This document shows positions 11,526-24,628 of a stretch of DNA of 64,000 bases, piece by piece; position 1 is the stretch's first letter; the number at the start of each line of letters is the position of its first letter. The stretch spans positions 169,225 to 233,224 of the forward strand of contig CH003195.1 in the NCBI GenBank assembly GCA_000149265.1. The letters run 5' to 3'. The DNA is from Ciona savignyi. Its lineage: Eukaryota; Chordata; Ascidiacea; Phlebobranchia; Cionidae. The position numbers were made by a program, and so were the translations under genes. The notes under the pieces are model-generated. The model was not told the origin of the DNA, made no database searches, and saw only the letters and a program-made list of their open reading frames with translations.

Positions 11526-13660
11526 TGTTGTTCCTTATGTTTTTGGGAAAATGGCATTTTTTATTATTTCCAAGATGCAAGTAACGGTAATTTATTTGGC
11601 TTTCATAGTTGTAGTCTAAATTATTTTGTATTAAATAATGTGAATTTTCCGATTTTTTTAAAGATTTTTTTATTATTTCTTGGATCTTTGTACTTTTTCA
11701 TGTATTTCCTGTAAATTGTGATCTTATTTTACATGGTTAGGTTATTTCCGAATGGGTGTGGTTATTTACAATGTTGTTTTTATTTTACGTTTTATGTTCA
11801 TTAAGATTCCAATATACCTTAAACTGCGTTTTCAATATTGCTTCACTCAACAAACACATCAGAAATTATTCCATTTCAATATTTCACAATCCAAAATGTT
11901 ACATGTGTTGCTGTACTGTTATATTTGCATGCAGCAAAACACACATTACCGCACAACAACCATATTCAGTCAATTTTAAAGGACCCAACTGCGATCAAAT
12001 TGGTTATAAAGCCTTTCTTCATCAACAAATGTATTAAAGACAAAACAATGACATGTATGAGTTGAACATTGGATACTTTAGACACATTTGCGGCCAGAAA
12101 ACGTTTTAACATTTAAATTGTCCGCATACTTTAACAAAAGTTTTATTCAAGTTTAACAAAGAAGTGTATAAAGAACACTTTTTAATGGTTTAGCACAAAT
12201 TGTTAATTTAAAATGTTTAAAAAATCAACCAAATTAATTGTGTCGTTTCGCAATTTGCCTCATTTAACATTACCAATCAATCTCTCTTTATTTTTACCAC
12301 CTCTTTGCTTCCCAATTGCTAAAAATGAGTTAAATTTACTTTGGTGCTGATGTATTTGTGGGAATTGAAGTTTTTTAAAATAGTTTTCCCTGTCAGTTCA
12401 TACAATTTTATTCATCCGTTTTCTAACACAAAGACCCACAATGTTACAAAACAATAGCTGTAGTGCATGATCACAGAAATGGCAAAAATACGCTTAATTC
12501 GCAGAAATTGCAAAATAACATATTCTAAGACCGTAATCTCGAAATTAGTAGAATTTCAACTGATATTTTATTTCACCCATCATTACATACATAATTCATG
12601 ATGCACTATTGTATTACACTTACATGTCAAATTCAATGTGCATTTCAAACAAGCTGTCATGTAAAACATATGTCTGTATGCATTTTAAATGAATTTTACC
12701 CTTTTACGACTAATTTAGAAATGTACCCACTAGAAATGTTTTGTACATAAAAAAGAAACCATTAGCTGCTAATATTCATGTAAGCTATATTAATACTCTG
12801 GTAGTCAAGGTGTGTATGCACATGCAAAATATTTAATATTAATTCAAATTTTTAACAAGTTGTTTATACAAATTTAATTGTTTTTTAATTAATACCATTT
12901 TTATAAACTGCCGTAGGAACCTTATATCACCAGACAATTAACGGATAATTGTTCATTGTAATTGTTGATTGTTTTCCATTGTGTAACATAGCACCATGTA
13001 GTATTGTGTGCAGTGTAAACCAGTACCCTCTTCAATTGGGCGTTTAAGTTGTATTTAAGTAACGGCTATTCCGTCCCTCTAAAGAATGGAGTTCCACATA
13101 GCCAGTAAGCCTAAGTTATGCGTGTGTTTTTTGAGTGTTCCGATCATTTTAGTGCATCAAAAATATGAGCATTTGTATTTTAATCTGTAAGCGTACACTA
13201 TATGTACTTTATTTGTTTTGTTAATAAGTAAAAAAAATGAGGAACAAAAAAGCAATGATAGCCCAATTTTAAACAATTTTTTATGGCTTTTTCTCACAAA
13301 CAGTTTTAAACAAATGAGTATTCTGGTTGTAAGATGTACATCGTTCTACATAAACTAACTAAAATAAGGTTTAAAACAAGCAAACAACAAAAATATTAAA
13401 CTCCAAACTATGATGGCTGTCCCTGTGAATTTGTCGTTTTCACACCGAATTAACCAAATATTCCTTTTTTTAGAGTTTTTATTATCACCAAATTCTGTTT
13501 AATAAAAACGTATTTTTAATCGCTACTTAATTTTTCATGCATCATTTCTATTATTATTCTGCATGTTCGTCACGTGTCAGTTTAACCCTTCAACCTGTGC
13601 TTGGTGCCATTAAAAGCAAGGTGCTCATACGGTGATTTATGTTTGTGTTCCAGTGTGTAG
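11526..13660. other. AT-rich intergenic region, nothing coding seen
   Basis: Lies between the MAGUK stop codon and EOGT-A. It should hold the MAGUK 3' end and the EOGT-A promoter, but I see no specific motif. Confidence 0.5.
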
Positions 13661-13661
13661 A

Positions 13662-16600
13662 ATGTACAGCAGCATCTATAGTCTCACTGTGTTTACACTG
13701 TTGGTTGGAAACCATGTTTACTCGTTAGGCAATTCTAAGTTTTTATATTACCAAGATGAAACTGGGGTGAACAAGGTAAGGGTGCTAATGAGATATTCTA
13801 TGCCAGTGGTTCCCAAATTGGGGTCCGCATACCTTTTAGGGTCTGTGAAGCACTTTCAGGAGGTCCGCGAAAAAAATTTGCTATATTTTTGCTCTGTGTA
13901 GGCCTATTTTTCACTATACGGTACATTGATTTTGTGGTTGTGATCGTTTAATTTTTTTAGTCTTCACTATACCGCCAAACATTAAGAAAATTGCAAGGCG
14001 TCCATAATGAGACAGTCGTTTTGACATTTTTTTATTTTAATGTTATAAATTTTGAATGTTAAGAAAATTAACAAATTTAATTTTTCTAATTTTGAATTAA
14101 AATTTTAATTATATATTGTTTTAATAAGCAACTTAAGTTCGAATTGCTAGAATCAAAAAAATAATTTCGAAATATTTCCTATTCAAATTGAATTTAGATT
14201 CTAAAATGCATACCCCTATTGGCTAAGCAATGGTGCATCGTTTGTGCCATTGGACAATGTCCTTACAAATATTTTTACGTCTCAAAGGTTTAACAAAATT
14301 GTAATTATGTTTTATTTAACATGACATACAACTAAAAGATCTGTTAACTAACTGTCTCTCTGCATATTTCCTACTCTGAATACCAAATACAAATGGAGAT
14401 ATCCTTTCTGGTGATAGTCAATTTTTCCGGTACCTCTAATTACTACAGGATCGCCTACTATACTATGTAATTGCAATAGCCTCGGATAAAACTAAAAAAA
14501 GGAAACTTCATCAAAATAAAGATTATGATATTAATGTTAAGGTTTGGGTTAAGTTGATTCTGGGGTTGAGATTACTGTTTGAGGCTTTTATTACTGTTGA
14601 GATTACTGTTTCAGGATTAGAATTAGTTTTCATGGCAATCCAAGCGATCCTGTAGGAATAGGGTAATTTATCAACAACATTTACCCACTCATCAGGATAT
14701 AAAAATGACTATATATATATATAAAATGTACACAAAACAAATCACTAACCACATGGTGTTTTGCAGAAGGCAAAATGCTGGGGGTATGAAAGAAACTGTA
14801 CAGCAGGGCAGAGATATGGCCTTCCCACCACTGGCTGTTTAAATGACAGGTTTCTGCAAGAATTCTGGAATTCGGTGGGTAAATATGAACCTGAATTAAG
14901 TTGTATTTAGAGAAACCTACTTCTTGGTAGTAACTGTGCGTTATTTTCAGGGGTAATTGCCTGAACCCAGCGGATTAATTGGTTCTACCAAATTAAAGGA
15001 ATGTCTCAATTATACAACACACTGCAATAGCTCCAGTAACCCAACGGTGGGCGCGAGGTGATCTGACGATTGCCCATGTGATAATCTCCTTGGTTTTCCC
15101 ATTCACGAGAATAAACATTAATATCCTATCCAAATAGGGAATGCAAGGCCGCTGTGTGGCATTTACGTTTTCGTTATTAATGGGTGTTTTTCCGTACATT
15201 TTAATACGTACTATTAAACCCTTAAATAAAACGGATTCTATTCAAGGTGGATTTTGGATACGTGCAGGAAAGAAGGGAAGAGTTTGATAAGTTGTTGCTA
15301 TGCCGACCGGGAGCACAGCAACAATCCATGCTCCAGTGTTCCAAGTAAATTAATTAAAACTTCATGTGTAAATTAATGTGTACGTGAGATGTTGAAGTCT
15401 ACAACTGGATATCTATGTCTAAAGCAATCACCCGAATATTAAAATCCTTTACAAAATCCCACATTTTCTGTTTACATGTTCGGCCTGGTAGTCTGCCGTA
15501 TTAGTGGGAAGCCTTTTAACCAAAAGGTTGCAGGTTCTGAATTGGTCGCTAGCTAGTCGATTGTTTCCTTTGGAAAGGCACTTAACAGACATTGCCTAAA
15601 CCCAGTGGATTAATGAGTTCTACCAATTTGAAGAAACAAGAGAACCATACACAACACCCTGCAATAGCTCCGGTAACCCAACGGTGGCGCGAGGTATGTN
15701 NNNNNNNNNNNNNNNNNNNNNNNNNNNNNNNNNNNNNNNNNNNNNNNNNNNNNNNNNNNNNNNNNNNNNNNNNNNNNNNNNNNNNNNNNNNNNNNNNNNT
15801 ACGAAAAATGCTTATCACACTTGGTATTCCCAAGCGGTCACCCATCCAAGTACTAACCAAGCCCGAGATTGCTTGACTTCCGAGATCAGACGAGATCGGG
15901 TATATTCAATCTGGAATGGTGATAAGCAAATATGCATAGCAAGGCAGAGGTAAAATGGAGCAAAATAATTAAAAACATATAAAAAGAAAATGCTTATCAC
16001 ACTTGGTATTCCCAAGCGGTCACCCATCCAAGTACTAACCAAGCCCGAGATTGCTTGACTTCCGAGATCAGACGAGATCGGGTATATTCAATCTGGAATG
16101 GTGAACCAAAAGGTTGCAGGTTCTGAATTGGTCGCTAGCTAGTCGATTGTTTCCTTTGGAAAGGCACTTAACAGACATTGCCTAAACCCAGTGGATTAAT
16201 GAGTTCTACCAATTTGAAGAAACAAGAGAACCATACACAACACCCTGCAATAGCTCCGGTAACCCAACGGTGGGCGCGAGGTGATCTGACGATTACCTGT
16301 GTGTTAACCCCCTGGTTTTCCACATTGTAAAAAACCTTCTTTACCCTTGCTTAAATGGCCCAATATTAACCATCATTTTCCCCAGATACACCCGGTACTG
16401 CAAAGCACAAAATCTATTTATTGATTTCACTGGTTTGCGTGACCCACATAACAGGGATAAATTTCGAGAAAACGTTTTCAAGCAGGGCCAAATTGGTGGC
16501 GATTGTGTATTGGACAGGCAACTGCTGCAATCCCAAGGTGACCATAAGAGTCCCTTGCAATCATGGTAAGTGCTTTTAATAGGATAGGATATTCATGTTT

Positions 16601-19600
16601 ATCTCCGTAAATGGGAAAATCAAGGGGGTAATCACACGGGCAATCGTCAGATCACCTCGCGGCCATTGTCGGGTTACCAGAGATTTTGCAGTGTGTTATA
16701 TATGACGCAAACGTTCCTTCAAATTGGTAGAACCCATTATTCCGCTGCATTCAGGCAGTGTGCGTTAAGTGCCTTGCCCAATAACACAACAAACTAGCTA
16801 GTGACCAGTTTCGAACTAGCAACCCTTCGGCTAAAAGGTGACACACTTAACCACTAGACTAACCTACTGAACAAGTCAATCATATACCTTGGAACAATGT
16901 AAAGTGTCTTGTATAGGTGCACAGTGATATACCTTATGCGCAAAGTAGGTAAAGCTATGATAGCGTTTATTACAGAATAATCAGATGACTTTTAATTTAA
17001 AGAGTCCATTAGATAACACTTCGTTTGGAGAAGTAATGTAAGGTTCTAAATACACAGCAGTGAATTGATGCTGAAAAATTAGTTTTTTGTAAAAAAGTAT
17101 TAATTCTCGTTTGAAGGTACGCTGAATTGGAAAACTTCTCGTCCATGAAATTCGCACGTGATAAGTGTGATGTCACAATCGAGCATCCCGTGATATTCAT
17201 GAAGATGGACTGGGGAGGAAACATGTTTCACCACTTCTGTGATTTCTTCAATTTGTATGTGACGCTTCACGTGAATGGATCATATTTTGACAGGAACACT
17301 CAGATTGTCATGTGGGACACGGTAAGTGGATAGAATAGTCATGTTTATCCCTGTGAACGGGAAAACCAGGGGGTCAAATCACCTCACGCCCACGTAAAAT
17401 ATTTGAAAAGATAAGCTGGACAACATCGACAAAGCGACAATCAGCATAACATGTCATGTAAAGTAAAATTAAAGTAATTTAGCAAAATATACAGACATAG
17501 GATCGGATAGGATATTCATGTTTATTCTCGTAAATTGGAAAATTAAGGGGGTTAACACACAAGCAATGGTCAGATCACCTCGCGCCCACCATCGGGTTAC
17601 CGGAGCTATTGTCATGTGTTATGTATGATTCACACGTTCCTTCAATTTGGTAGAACCCATTAATCTGCAGACAATGTCCATTTTGGTTGAAAGGCTTCGC
17701 ACTAAACCACCAGACTAATTGGCCGGACTAAACATGGCCCTAAATTCATCCCCCCCAATCTTAAAACAAGTTGTAGACAATTAGTTAAAACAATATTTAA
17801 AGCATATAAAAATGTAAAAAGGGTGTTTAGTTATAATAACTTGTATAATGGGGAAAGCCAACTATAGTAGTAGCAGCCCTGACAGTGTGGAACTGATTTG
17901 GAAAATAAAAAAAAATCACCGAAATGATTATAGTTGTATTTGCCGCTAATTTATGCACGATTTTAAATCGAAAACCCATTTTATGTGACTGTAATGATTA
18001 GTTCATGTTCCCCCACATCCGCTCTTGAAGCACTTGTGTGGGTTGCTATGAGTGTGTGGGTTGCCATGAGTGCTTCTATTGTTCAACTCTTACCAACAAT
18101 GCGTTGTTTCAGTGTGTTGTATATGATACACATGTTCCTTTAATTTTTTACAACCCGTTAATTCACTGGGTTCAGGCAATTTCCGTTAAGTGCCTTGCGC
18201 AAGGACACAACCAACTAGCTAGCAACAAGTTTCGAACCTGCAACCTTTCGACTAAAAGGCGCTAAACCACCAGACTAATCAGCCGCACTGTTCAATCCTT
18301 ACCACCAATATGTTGGGGCCTGGACTGAGAAATATACTAAGTGCATTCCCAAGATATTTTCAGCGTTTCTTGTTCTACTGGTATTAACATGCTGTTTATC
18401 TCTCCAAGCAATTTTATACCACTTTTAACATCAAATTTATAAATGGTGATCACATTGTTGCAATAGTCTACCCTTTGAAATGGGCCACATAGCTTAAATT
18501 GTCTATGGTTGAGCACATGGTAGCCTAAAAGTCACTACTATAAGAAAATACTAGACCCTTAAAAATCCCCCAAAAAATGTTAATGACTTATTAGTTTTAA
18601 AGATATGCAAAAGTAAATGTTATAATTGTCTGCAATTTACAGAAGGTAGTCGGCGATTGTGCAACACCTTTAATAACGGTCATGTCCTTGGGCAAGGCAC
18701 TTAACGGACATTGCCTGAACCCAGCAGATTAATAGTTTCTACTAAATTGAAGGAACGTGTCTATCATATACAACACATTGCAATAGCTCCGATAACCCGA
18801 CGATGAGCGCGAGGTGATCTGACGATTGCCCATGTGTTAACCCCCCTTGGTTTTCCCATTCACGGGGATAAACATGAATATCCTATCTTATACTAATCCC
18901 ATTACCCTAACAAACAGTAACAAAATCCCCAATTATCCCAGGCAACCACCCATTATTACGATCCCTTCTCAGTCTCATGGGAAGCATTCACCACACGACC
19001 AGTGGTTCCCCTACTTGATTGGGCCGACAAGAAAGTTTGTTTGGACGAAGTTCACTTCTCCCTCCTTCCACGAATGCGAAGTGGATTGTACTACAACACA
19101 TATGTGGTAGGTGCCTGTAGATGGTAGCACAGTAGTAACCTATGAGGATAGGATATTCATGTTTATCCCCGTGAATGGAAAAACCAAGGGGGTTAACACA
19201 CGGGCAATCGTCAGATCACATCAAGCCCAGCATTGGTTAACCGGAGCTATTGCAGTGTGTTATGTAAGATTCTTACAGTCCTTTAATTAAGTAGAACCCA
19301 TTAAGCCGCTGGGTTCAGGCAATGTCCGTTAAGTGCCTTGCCCAAGGACTAGCTAGCAACAAGTTTCGGGTCTCCAACCCTTGATCTAAAAGTCGACGCA
19401 CTTAACCACTAAACTAATCTGTCTGTATGCAAACACTTACATTTAAAAAATAGATACATACTAAGGACTGTTTTTTTTTAATTACCAAAAAACGCCAATG
19501 CCATTAGCAAAAAAACCGCCGAAACGCCAAAGCCATTAGTAAAAAAACGCCTTATTCATTTTTGGGTGATACAAGCAGGGTATAAAGGACATTGGTTAAT

Positions 19601-21693
19601 TATTTGTTTTTACTCTCCAGCCTCAAAAGTGCATTGGGTCGAACTTGTTTCGGTCTTTCTCGAGTTTCTTTCTCCAACGGATGCAAATCCAACAGTTGGG
19701 TCCTGCGCTCACTGAACAATCAAGACCCAAAATCAGGGTCACTTTGTTGCAAAGGGGAACCCCGGAAAATGAGAAGATTTTTCGACAAATTAAAAATCAA
19801 AAGGACTTGGAAAAAGTTTTCGACGATTTTCCCGATTTAGAACTCAAGGTGATAAAGCCTGGTTGTCATTGTTAATTCATTACCTTCCCATGTTTTATCA
19901 AGACATAACCGATTTATAAGAAGTAAATGCCACTTCAAGGGCGTTAACACACAGCAATCGTTAGATCACCTCGCGCCCATCGTCGGGTTGCCGGAGCTAT
20001 TGCAGTGTGTTCTTTATGATAGACATGTTCCTTCAATTTGATAGAACCCATTGATCTGCTGGGTTCAGGCAATGTCCATAAAGTGTCTTGCCTAAGGAAA
20101 CAACGAACTAGCTAGGGACCAGTTTCGCACCTGCAACCTTCTGATTGAATAGCGACAACCTTTCAGCTTAAATGCGAGGCACTAAACCACTAAGCTCTTC
20201 GGCCTAATATACATGGATTTAACCAAAAGGAAGATTTTTGTTTGGGATCATCACTACAGTTTAGTTGTGCTGTATTTAGAGTTGCGGTTAATAGGATTGG
20301 ATCAAATTTTCCTCTAGTATTACCTTTACTTGTTAGAGTTCGACACAGTACACACCGCATGCTTAGTTGTATGGCATAGACACAAGCAGTGACTTCATCC
20401 GGTCGGTTAGTTTGGTGGTTAAGTGCGACGCCTTTCAATCGAAAGGTTGCAGGTGCAAAACTGGTCGCTAGCTAGTCGCTTTTGTCTTTGGGCAAGGCAC
20501 TAGCTCTGGTGACCTGACGGTGGGCGCAAGGTATCTGACAATTGCCCATGTGTTAACCGCCTTGGTTTTCCCATTCACAGGGATAAACATAAATATCCTA
20601 TCCTATCCTACTTTCAAATAACAGTTTATATTGTGGGCTACAATTGTACTTTCTGTCTTCCAACCATTTGTGTGAATTTTTGTTCTAATGATCGTACTTT
20701 TGCACTGTAGAAACAGGCCTTTCAGGCCGACATTCCTGGCGCTACTGTGGACCCACTCCTTTTATCGTTTATTACCTTTGTTCGTAGGTGGTTGAATATG
20801 ATTGGAGGAAAATGTCGTTCAAAGAGCAGTTGTCGGTGACCCACAACAGCGATATATTCATAGGGATGCACGGAGCTGGGTTGACTCATTTCTTGTTCCT
20901 TCCTCCGTGGGCTGTCGCTTTTGAACTGTGAGTTTGTTAGCCTCTGTAATATGGTTAGTGCGTCGCCTTTCAGCTGAAGGGTAGCGGATAAGAAACTGGT
21001 CGCTAGCTAGTCGGTTGTGTATTAGGACAAGGCACTTCACGGACCATGTCTGAACCAAGCGGATTAATGGGTTTTATCAAATTGAAGAAACATGTGAATC
21101 ATACACTACACAATGCAAAAGCTATGGTAAACCGACTGTGGGTGCTAGGTGATCGGATAAATGCCTGTGTGTTAACTCCCTTGGTTTTCCTATTCACGGG
21201 GATTAAAATGAATATCCTATCCGATGCTTGTAAACAACCAGCTAGCAAGAGACTAGTTTCAAACCTTGAACCTTTAGGTTGAAAGGCGTCCAACTAAACC
21301 ACCAGACTAACCGGTCGGCCTAAACTAATACCAAGAGTTTTCGCACATTTTCGACAATTTTCTGAAAAACTTTTTTTACAATGAATTCCTACCCTCCACA
21401 GGTACAATTGTGATGATAAGGATTGCTATTATGACCTCGCGAGGTTACGTGGGGTCAAGTACGTGACGTGGAGCGATGGGGGAAACCCCGTAAACACCCC
21501 TAAACCTTCAGAGCAGGGAAAACACCATAAGTACGGACAGAACCCCAAATTTTGGAACTGGCGGTTCGAACCCCAAAGATTCAAAGAGATACTTTCGGAA
21601 GCACGTGAATATGTGCTGAATCATGCTACGTATAAATCGTTAATCAGCAAAAAGTTGTCGAAGCAGAAAAACAAAGCTAAAGCGGAATTGTAG
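13662..21693 (+). CDS. eogt: EOGT-A: EGF-domain O-GlcNAc transferase (GT61), intact
   Basis: Transfers GlcNAc from UDP-GlcNAc to Ser/Thr of EGF repeats in the ER lumen. Nine exons: 13662-13775, 14767-14874, 15247-15344, 16386-16565, 17117-17321, 18942-19106, 19621-19848, 20788-20927, 21402-21693. They total 1,530 nt (509 aa), close to vertebrate EOGT length, and all phases agree. The ATG at 13662 opens a signal peptide ([16 protein letters not shown]). GT61/EOGT hallmarks are [70 protein letters not shown] and [17 protein letters not shown]. The C-terminus is KAKAEL, a weak match to KDEL. Intron 1 has a hAT-like fragment; intron 3 carries the N gap and two 5S genes, so exons 3 and 4 are joined across unfinished sequence. 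Confidence 0.9.
13803..13900 (+). mobile_element. hAT-like element end
   Basis: CAGTGGTTCCCAAATTGGGG followed by GTCCGC is a typical hAT terminus. I found no matching second end. Lies in EOGT-A intron 1. Confidence 0.45.
14430..14658. mobile_element. MITE-A, degenerate copy
   Basis: GGTACCTCTAATTACTACAG at the left; CCAAGCGATCCTGTAG at the right; an internal part is duplicated (GAGATTACTGTTT). In EOGT-A intron 1. Confidence 0.65.
14951..15130 (+). mobile_element. SINE-A, 5'-truncated
   Basis: From TGCCTGAACCCAGCGG to the ATATCCTATCC tail, in EOGT-A intron 2. Confidence 0.85.
15482..15699 (+). mobile_element. SINE-A, broken by the assembly gap
   Basis: Head through GGTGGCGCGAGG, then the N run. 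About 180 bp of it recurs nearly base for base at 16104-16278. Confidence 0.85.
15700..15799. other. Assembly gap, 100 N
   Basis: Exactly 100 undetermined bases, a usual placeholder for a gap of unknown size. It lies between a SINE and 5S rRNA genes in EOGT-A intron 3. Confidence 0.98.
15810..15927 (-). rRNA. 5S rRNA gene, full length
   Basis: A 118-nt minus-strand 5S sequence. The ends GCTTATCAC and GTGATAAGC pair perfectly as helix I. The conserved parts CCCGATCTCGTCTGATCTCG and GGTTAGTACTTGGATGGG (with GACC following) match the animal 5S core, including the internal promoter. A T5 run follows the 3' end at 15804-15808, a pol III terminator. Confidence 0.93.
15992..16104 (-). rRNA. 5S rRNA gene, second tandem copy, 5' end clipped
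   Basis: Same sequence as the neighbouring 5S gene, offset by 182 bp, so the two form a tandem unit with a 64-bp spacer. The gene's first 5 nt are missing because it abuts SINE sequence, so helix I is incomplete. A T run follows its 3' end. Confidence 0.88.
16104..16322 (+). mobile_element. SINE-A, second copy of the gap-flanking element
   Basis: Starts abruptly at AACCAAAAGGTTGCAGG next to the clipped 5S gene and repeats 15518-15699 almost exactly. Confidence 0.85.
16579..16876 (-). mobile_element. SINE-A, full length
   Basis: Tail GGATAGGATATTCATG to head CCACTAGACTAACC; lies in EOGT-A intron 4, immediately after exon 4. Confidence 0.85.
17328..17393 (-). mobile_element. SINE-A, short tail fragment
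   Basis: About 65 bp, starting 6 bp after the EOGT-A exon 5 donor, with an internal deletion before CACCTCACGCCC. Confidence 0.75.
17500..17737 (-). mobile_element. SINE-A, near full length with an internal deletion
   Basis: Tail at 17500, head GGCCGGACTAA at the right end; about 50 bp are missing in the middle. Confidence 0.85.
18105..18288 (-). mobile_element. SINE-A, head half
   Basis: From CAGTGTGTTGTATATGATAC to CAGACTAATCAGCCG; tail absent. Confidence 0.8.
18682..18896 (+). mobile_element. SINE-A, 5'-truncated
   Basis: Ends only 46 bp before EOGT-A exon 6. Confidence 0.85.
19143..19424 (-). mobile_element. SINE-A, near full length
   Basis: Begins 37 bp after the EOGT-A exon 6 donor, so exon 6 is bracketed by two SINEs in opposite orientations. 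Confidence 0.85.
19936..20205 (-). mobile_element. SINE-A, tail-truncated
   Basis: Starts within the TTAACACACGGGC block and reaches the head; EOGT-A intron 7. Confidence 0.8.
20396..20612 (+). mobile_element. SINE-A with internal deletion
   Basis: Head and tail present; the ATTGCCTGAACCCAGCGG segment is lost between GGCAAGGCACT and AGCTCTGG. Confidence 0.85.
20945..21228 (+). mobile_element. SINE-A, near full length
   Basis: Begins 18 bp after the EOGT-A exon 8 donor. Confidence 0.8.
21232..21322 (-). mobile_element. SINE-A, head fragment
   Basis: Joined tail to head with the preceding plus-strand copy, in opposite orientation. Confidence 0.75.
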
Positions 21694-22096
21694 GCTTCAC
21701 TGTATTAACTTATTTTACCTTACGTGCAATACGTTGTAAGCATTGTGTTTTTTACTTGTTGCGTGAAGCTTAAATGCGACCCGATAACCAACTCTAATAA
21801 CAACCTGTCCAGCTGCGCCACGTTTTTAAAGTTCTAACAATGCTATACACAAATCCACCTAGTTATTTACATCACCTGTCCATTTGTATTACTTTTCAAG
21901 AGTGCTCATCGTATATATTCATATATTTAAACCCGACATGTTAAGCAGACCATCAAATTACCTGCGCGCATTCTTACACTGTACGCTCCATGTGCAATAT
22001 CGTTCCAAACGAACCAGAAATGTGTTTTTCTGATTTCATCAGCATTAAACATGACGTCACGAAAAGAGTATAAATATTTTCCAATCCTGTTTCCAA

Positions 22097-22355
22097 TAGG
22101 ATAGGATATTCATGTTTATCCCCGTGAATGGGAAAACCAAGGGGGCTAACACACGGGCAATCGTCAGATCACCTCGCGCCCATCGTCGGGTTACTGGAGC
22201 TATTTCAGTGTGTTCAATTTGGTAAAACCCATTAATCCGCTTGGTTCAGGCAAGTTTCTTGCCCAAGGACACAACCGACTAGCTACCGATCAGTTTCGAA
22301 CCCTAAACCTCTCGGTTAAAAGTCGTCGCACAAAACCACCAGACTAACCGGTTGG
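22097..22355 (-). mobile_element. SINE-A, near full length
   Basis: Well-preserved tail; short deletions around TTTCAGTGTGTT. Downstream of EOGT-A. Confidence 0.85.
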
Positions 22356-22471
22356 CAATTTATGTTCGCAATTAATCAATGCGTGATAGATAGGTTGGCA
22401 CAGCCTCATGTTTTATAGCCCGGTGCTATGCCGACGCAACTATTAAGGCATTTAAACGCCCGAAACCCATT

Positions 22472-22615
22472 TAGCAGAAAACTAAAAGGATGGAAACTGC
22501 ACACTAGAATGAAGATTATGACATTAGAGTCAGTTTTAAACATGGGGTTGGGGTTAGTTCTGGGGTTGAGATTCGTGTTTAGGGTAGCCACATTTTTTCA
22601 TAGCGCTTTTATTCG
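22472..22615. mobile_element. MITE-B, truncated
   Basis: Left end (AAAACTAAAAGGATGG) plus G/T-rich core; the right terminus is lost at TTTTTCATAGCGC. Confidence 0.6.
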
Positions 22616-22989
22616 TTAAACTTACAGTCAGTGGCTTAGTGCTACGACGACGCAAACATTAAAGGCATTTAAACATGCCGGAGAGCATTTAGATATAAGA
22701 CAGTAAGGAGTGAACTAAGGACAACAATGGACAAGATAAGGAATGACGGTACAACAATGAATGAGATAGGATGCAACCAAGCACTTCGGATGTGGTAACT
22801 GATTATTGACAGCATAACAATGAGTAAGCTGATGTACAGTATAGCACCATGGATGTGTGATGGATTACGGTATAATGTTGAGAAGCGTGGAAGAGGGGAT
22901 TTACATTATATTAATATGGGTGGGTCAACAGTAGCCACCATGACCAGGAATTTAGACCATTAAAGGCCCATTACTCCAGTAGAAGAAGA

Positions 22990-23265
22990 TACTCGTGTTT
23001 ATTACTGGAGATGAAATAAAAAATCTTGCATGTTTACACGAGAAATCGCCGGTCTACCTTGTTACCCACAGGTTATTCGTTGTTTGTCCCCGTAAATGGA
23101 ATAACGCAATTGCGTCTAATTCGCTGGGTTCAGTCGATGTCCCTATGCTGCTTTTTACAATGGCACAACGACTAGCAAGCGACCACGTTCAAATCTATAA
23201 ACATTTACCTCAAAAGCATTGCGCTAACGTCTATTCGGTCGGACTGACTGGTTTCAATATTTTGA
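22990..23265 (-). mobile_element. SINE-A, old and highly diverged
   Basis: TTTGTCCCCGTAAATGG, CGCTGGGTTCAG and CTAGCAAGCGACCA blocks in the right order. Confidence 0.5.
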
Positions 23266-23279
23266 CTTTCGGTTAACAG

Positions 23280-24620
23280 CCCGATGCGCTACCATCAATT
23301 GGAGTAAGCCCGAATAATGATCTTGAACGACAGGCAGCCAACAATGCTAGATAACCGTGTGGACTAATGGCTTTCCTCATATTTAAATGTAAAAAGAGCC
23401 TTAGCCACGAGCCCATTACAAATTCGAATGTGGCCTGGTTAAAAAAAGCACGATCCTATCATGTTTCGCGTAAGTACCATCGAGCTCTGCACTCATTTCA
23501 AGACTTGCGCCAAAATCGCGCACACAATGGCTGAATGGCTGCTGTATAAATAAGGGGTTAGGTAACTTAGGTTTACAGAGAAGAAAGTAGGAATAGAACG
23601 TCTTCGCCGTGCCATATCTCACTCCGGCTAATGCGCAGTAATGTATTCGATTGCTATACGTAGCTATTATGGCGTCTGACATACGTAGATGGATGTAGTC
23701 TATAATAATTAGTAACCGGCCGACGGTCGCACGTAGGGCTATAAGTAGGAAAGCCTGTGTGGTTATAACGTTAAAAAGTTTTAGTAATAGATCTATATCG
23801 TTGGTTTAAACCGGTATAAAGGTAGGTTCCTAACGATTTTTTAACTTTGATAAAACAAGTGCACTTAAAAAGACTTGTAGAGTATTACAATACTACTAAA
23901 ATAGAAAAAAATCGTATCTTATCAACAAGTGTTCTGAGATAGTTAGAATTTGGACTTTTGCGAAGCCATTGAATATGACAGCGCTCCGTACAGTATAGCA
24001 GACATAGCTTGTTTTCCACTATATATAAACCATACAGTATAAGCAATTGTCATCGAAGTTATACCAAGCTAGTTATCAGTAAGCACTCGCTGATACGGTA
24101 ATTCATTCAAGAAAGTTGAAATCAATGCGCCAAAATTAGGTAGGTCATGTGCAACCAAGCGTAAGATGTCGTCAACTGGACCATAAAGGCAGTATAAAAG
24201 GACCGTCTGAAAATATAATAAAGCAGTTTTAGGTAAAATGTGTCTGTGGTGTATTGATTCGTTATGTTGTGTATGTACATTTCTTTTTTAAGCATGTGCT
24301 TAAAAATTGACTTGTAGGCTGCCCAGATTTGATTAGAATTCATAGACCTACATAATGGCGGTTCTCTCAATACGTATTACACGTCTTTATCTCTGGCGTA
24401 TTTTAAGTAAAGCATTTTTTCTTTATATCTTACCTTTTAACTTATATTATATAACTGCAATGGCTCCAAATATGCAGAAGGTATATCCAACCAAGAGATA
24501 AAATTAAATTAGATACGTATCTTTATCTGAGTCTAATTCAGATATTACCACTTTAAACATTTTTAAATATATTTCAGTGTTTTTGATTTAAACATTTTGC
24601 AATTTTTCCGAAATTTAGAT
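23280..24620. other. Intergenic, nothing coding seen
   Basis: Region upstream of EOGT-B; presumably contains its promoter. No convincing motif found. Confidence 0.5.
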
Positions 24621-24628
24621 TTTGTGCA

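Noticed and set aside
24122-24370. An 82-codon minus-strand frame upstream of EOGT-B
   Set aside because: No family resemblance and no supporting splice sites; frames of this length are expected by chance.
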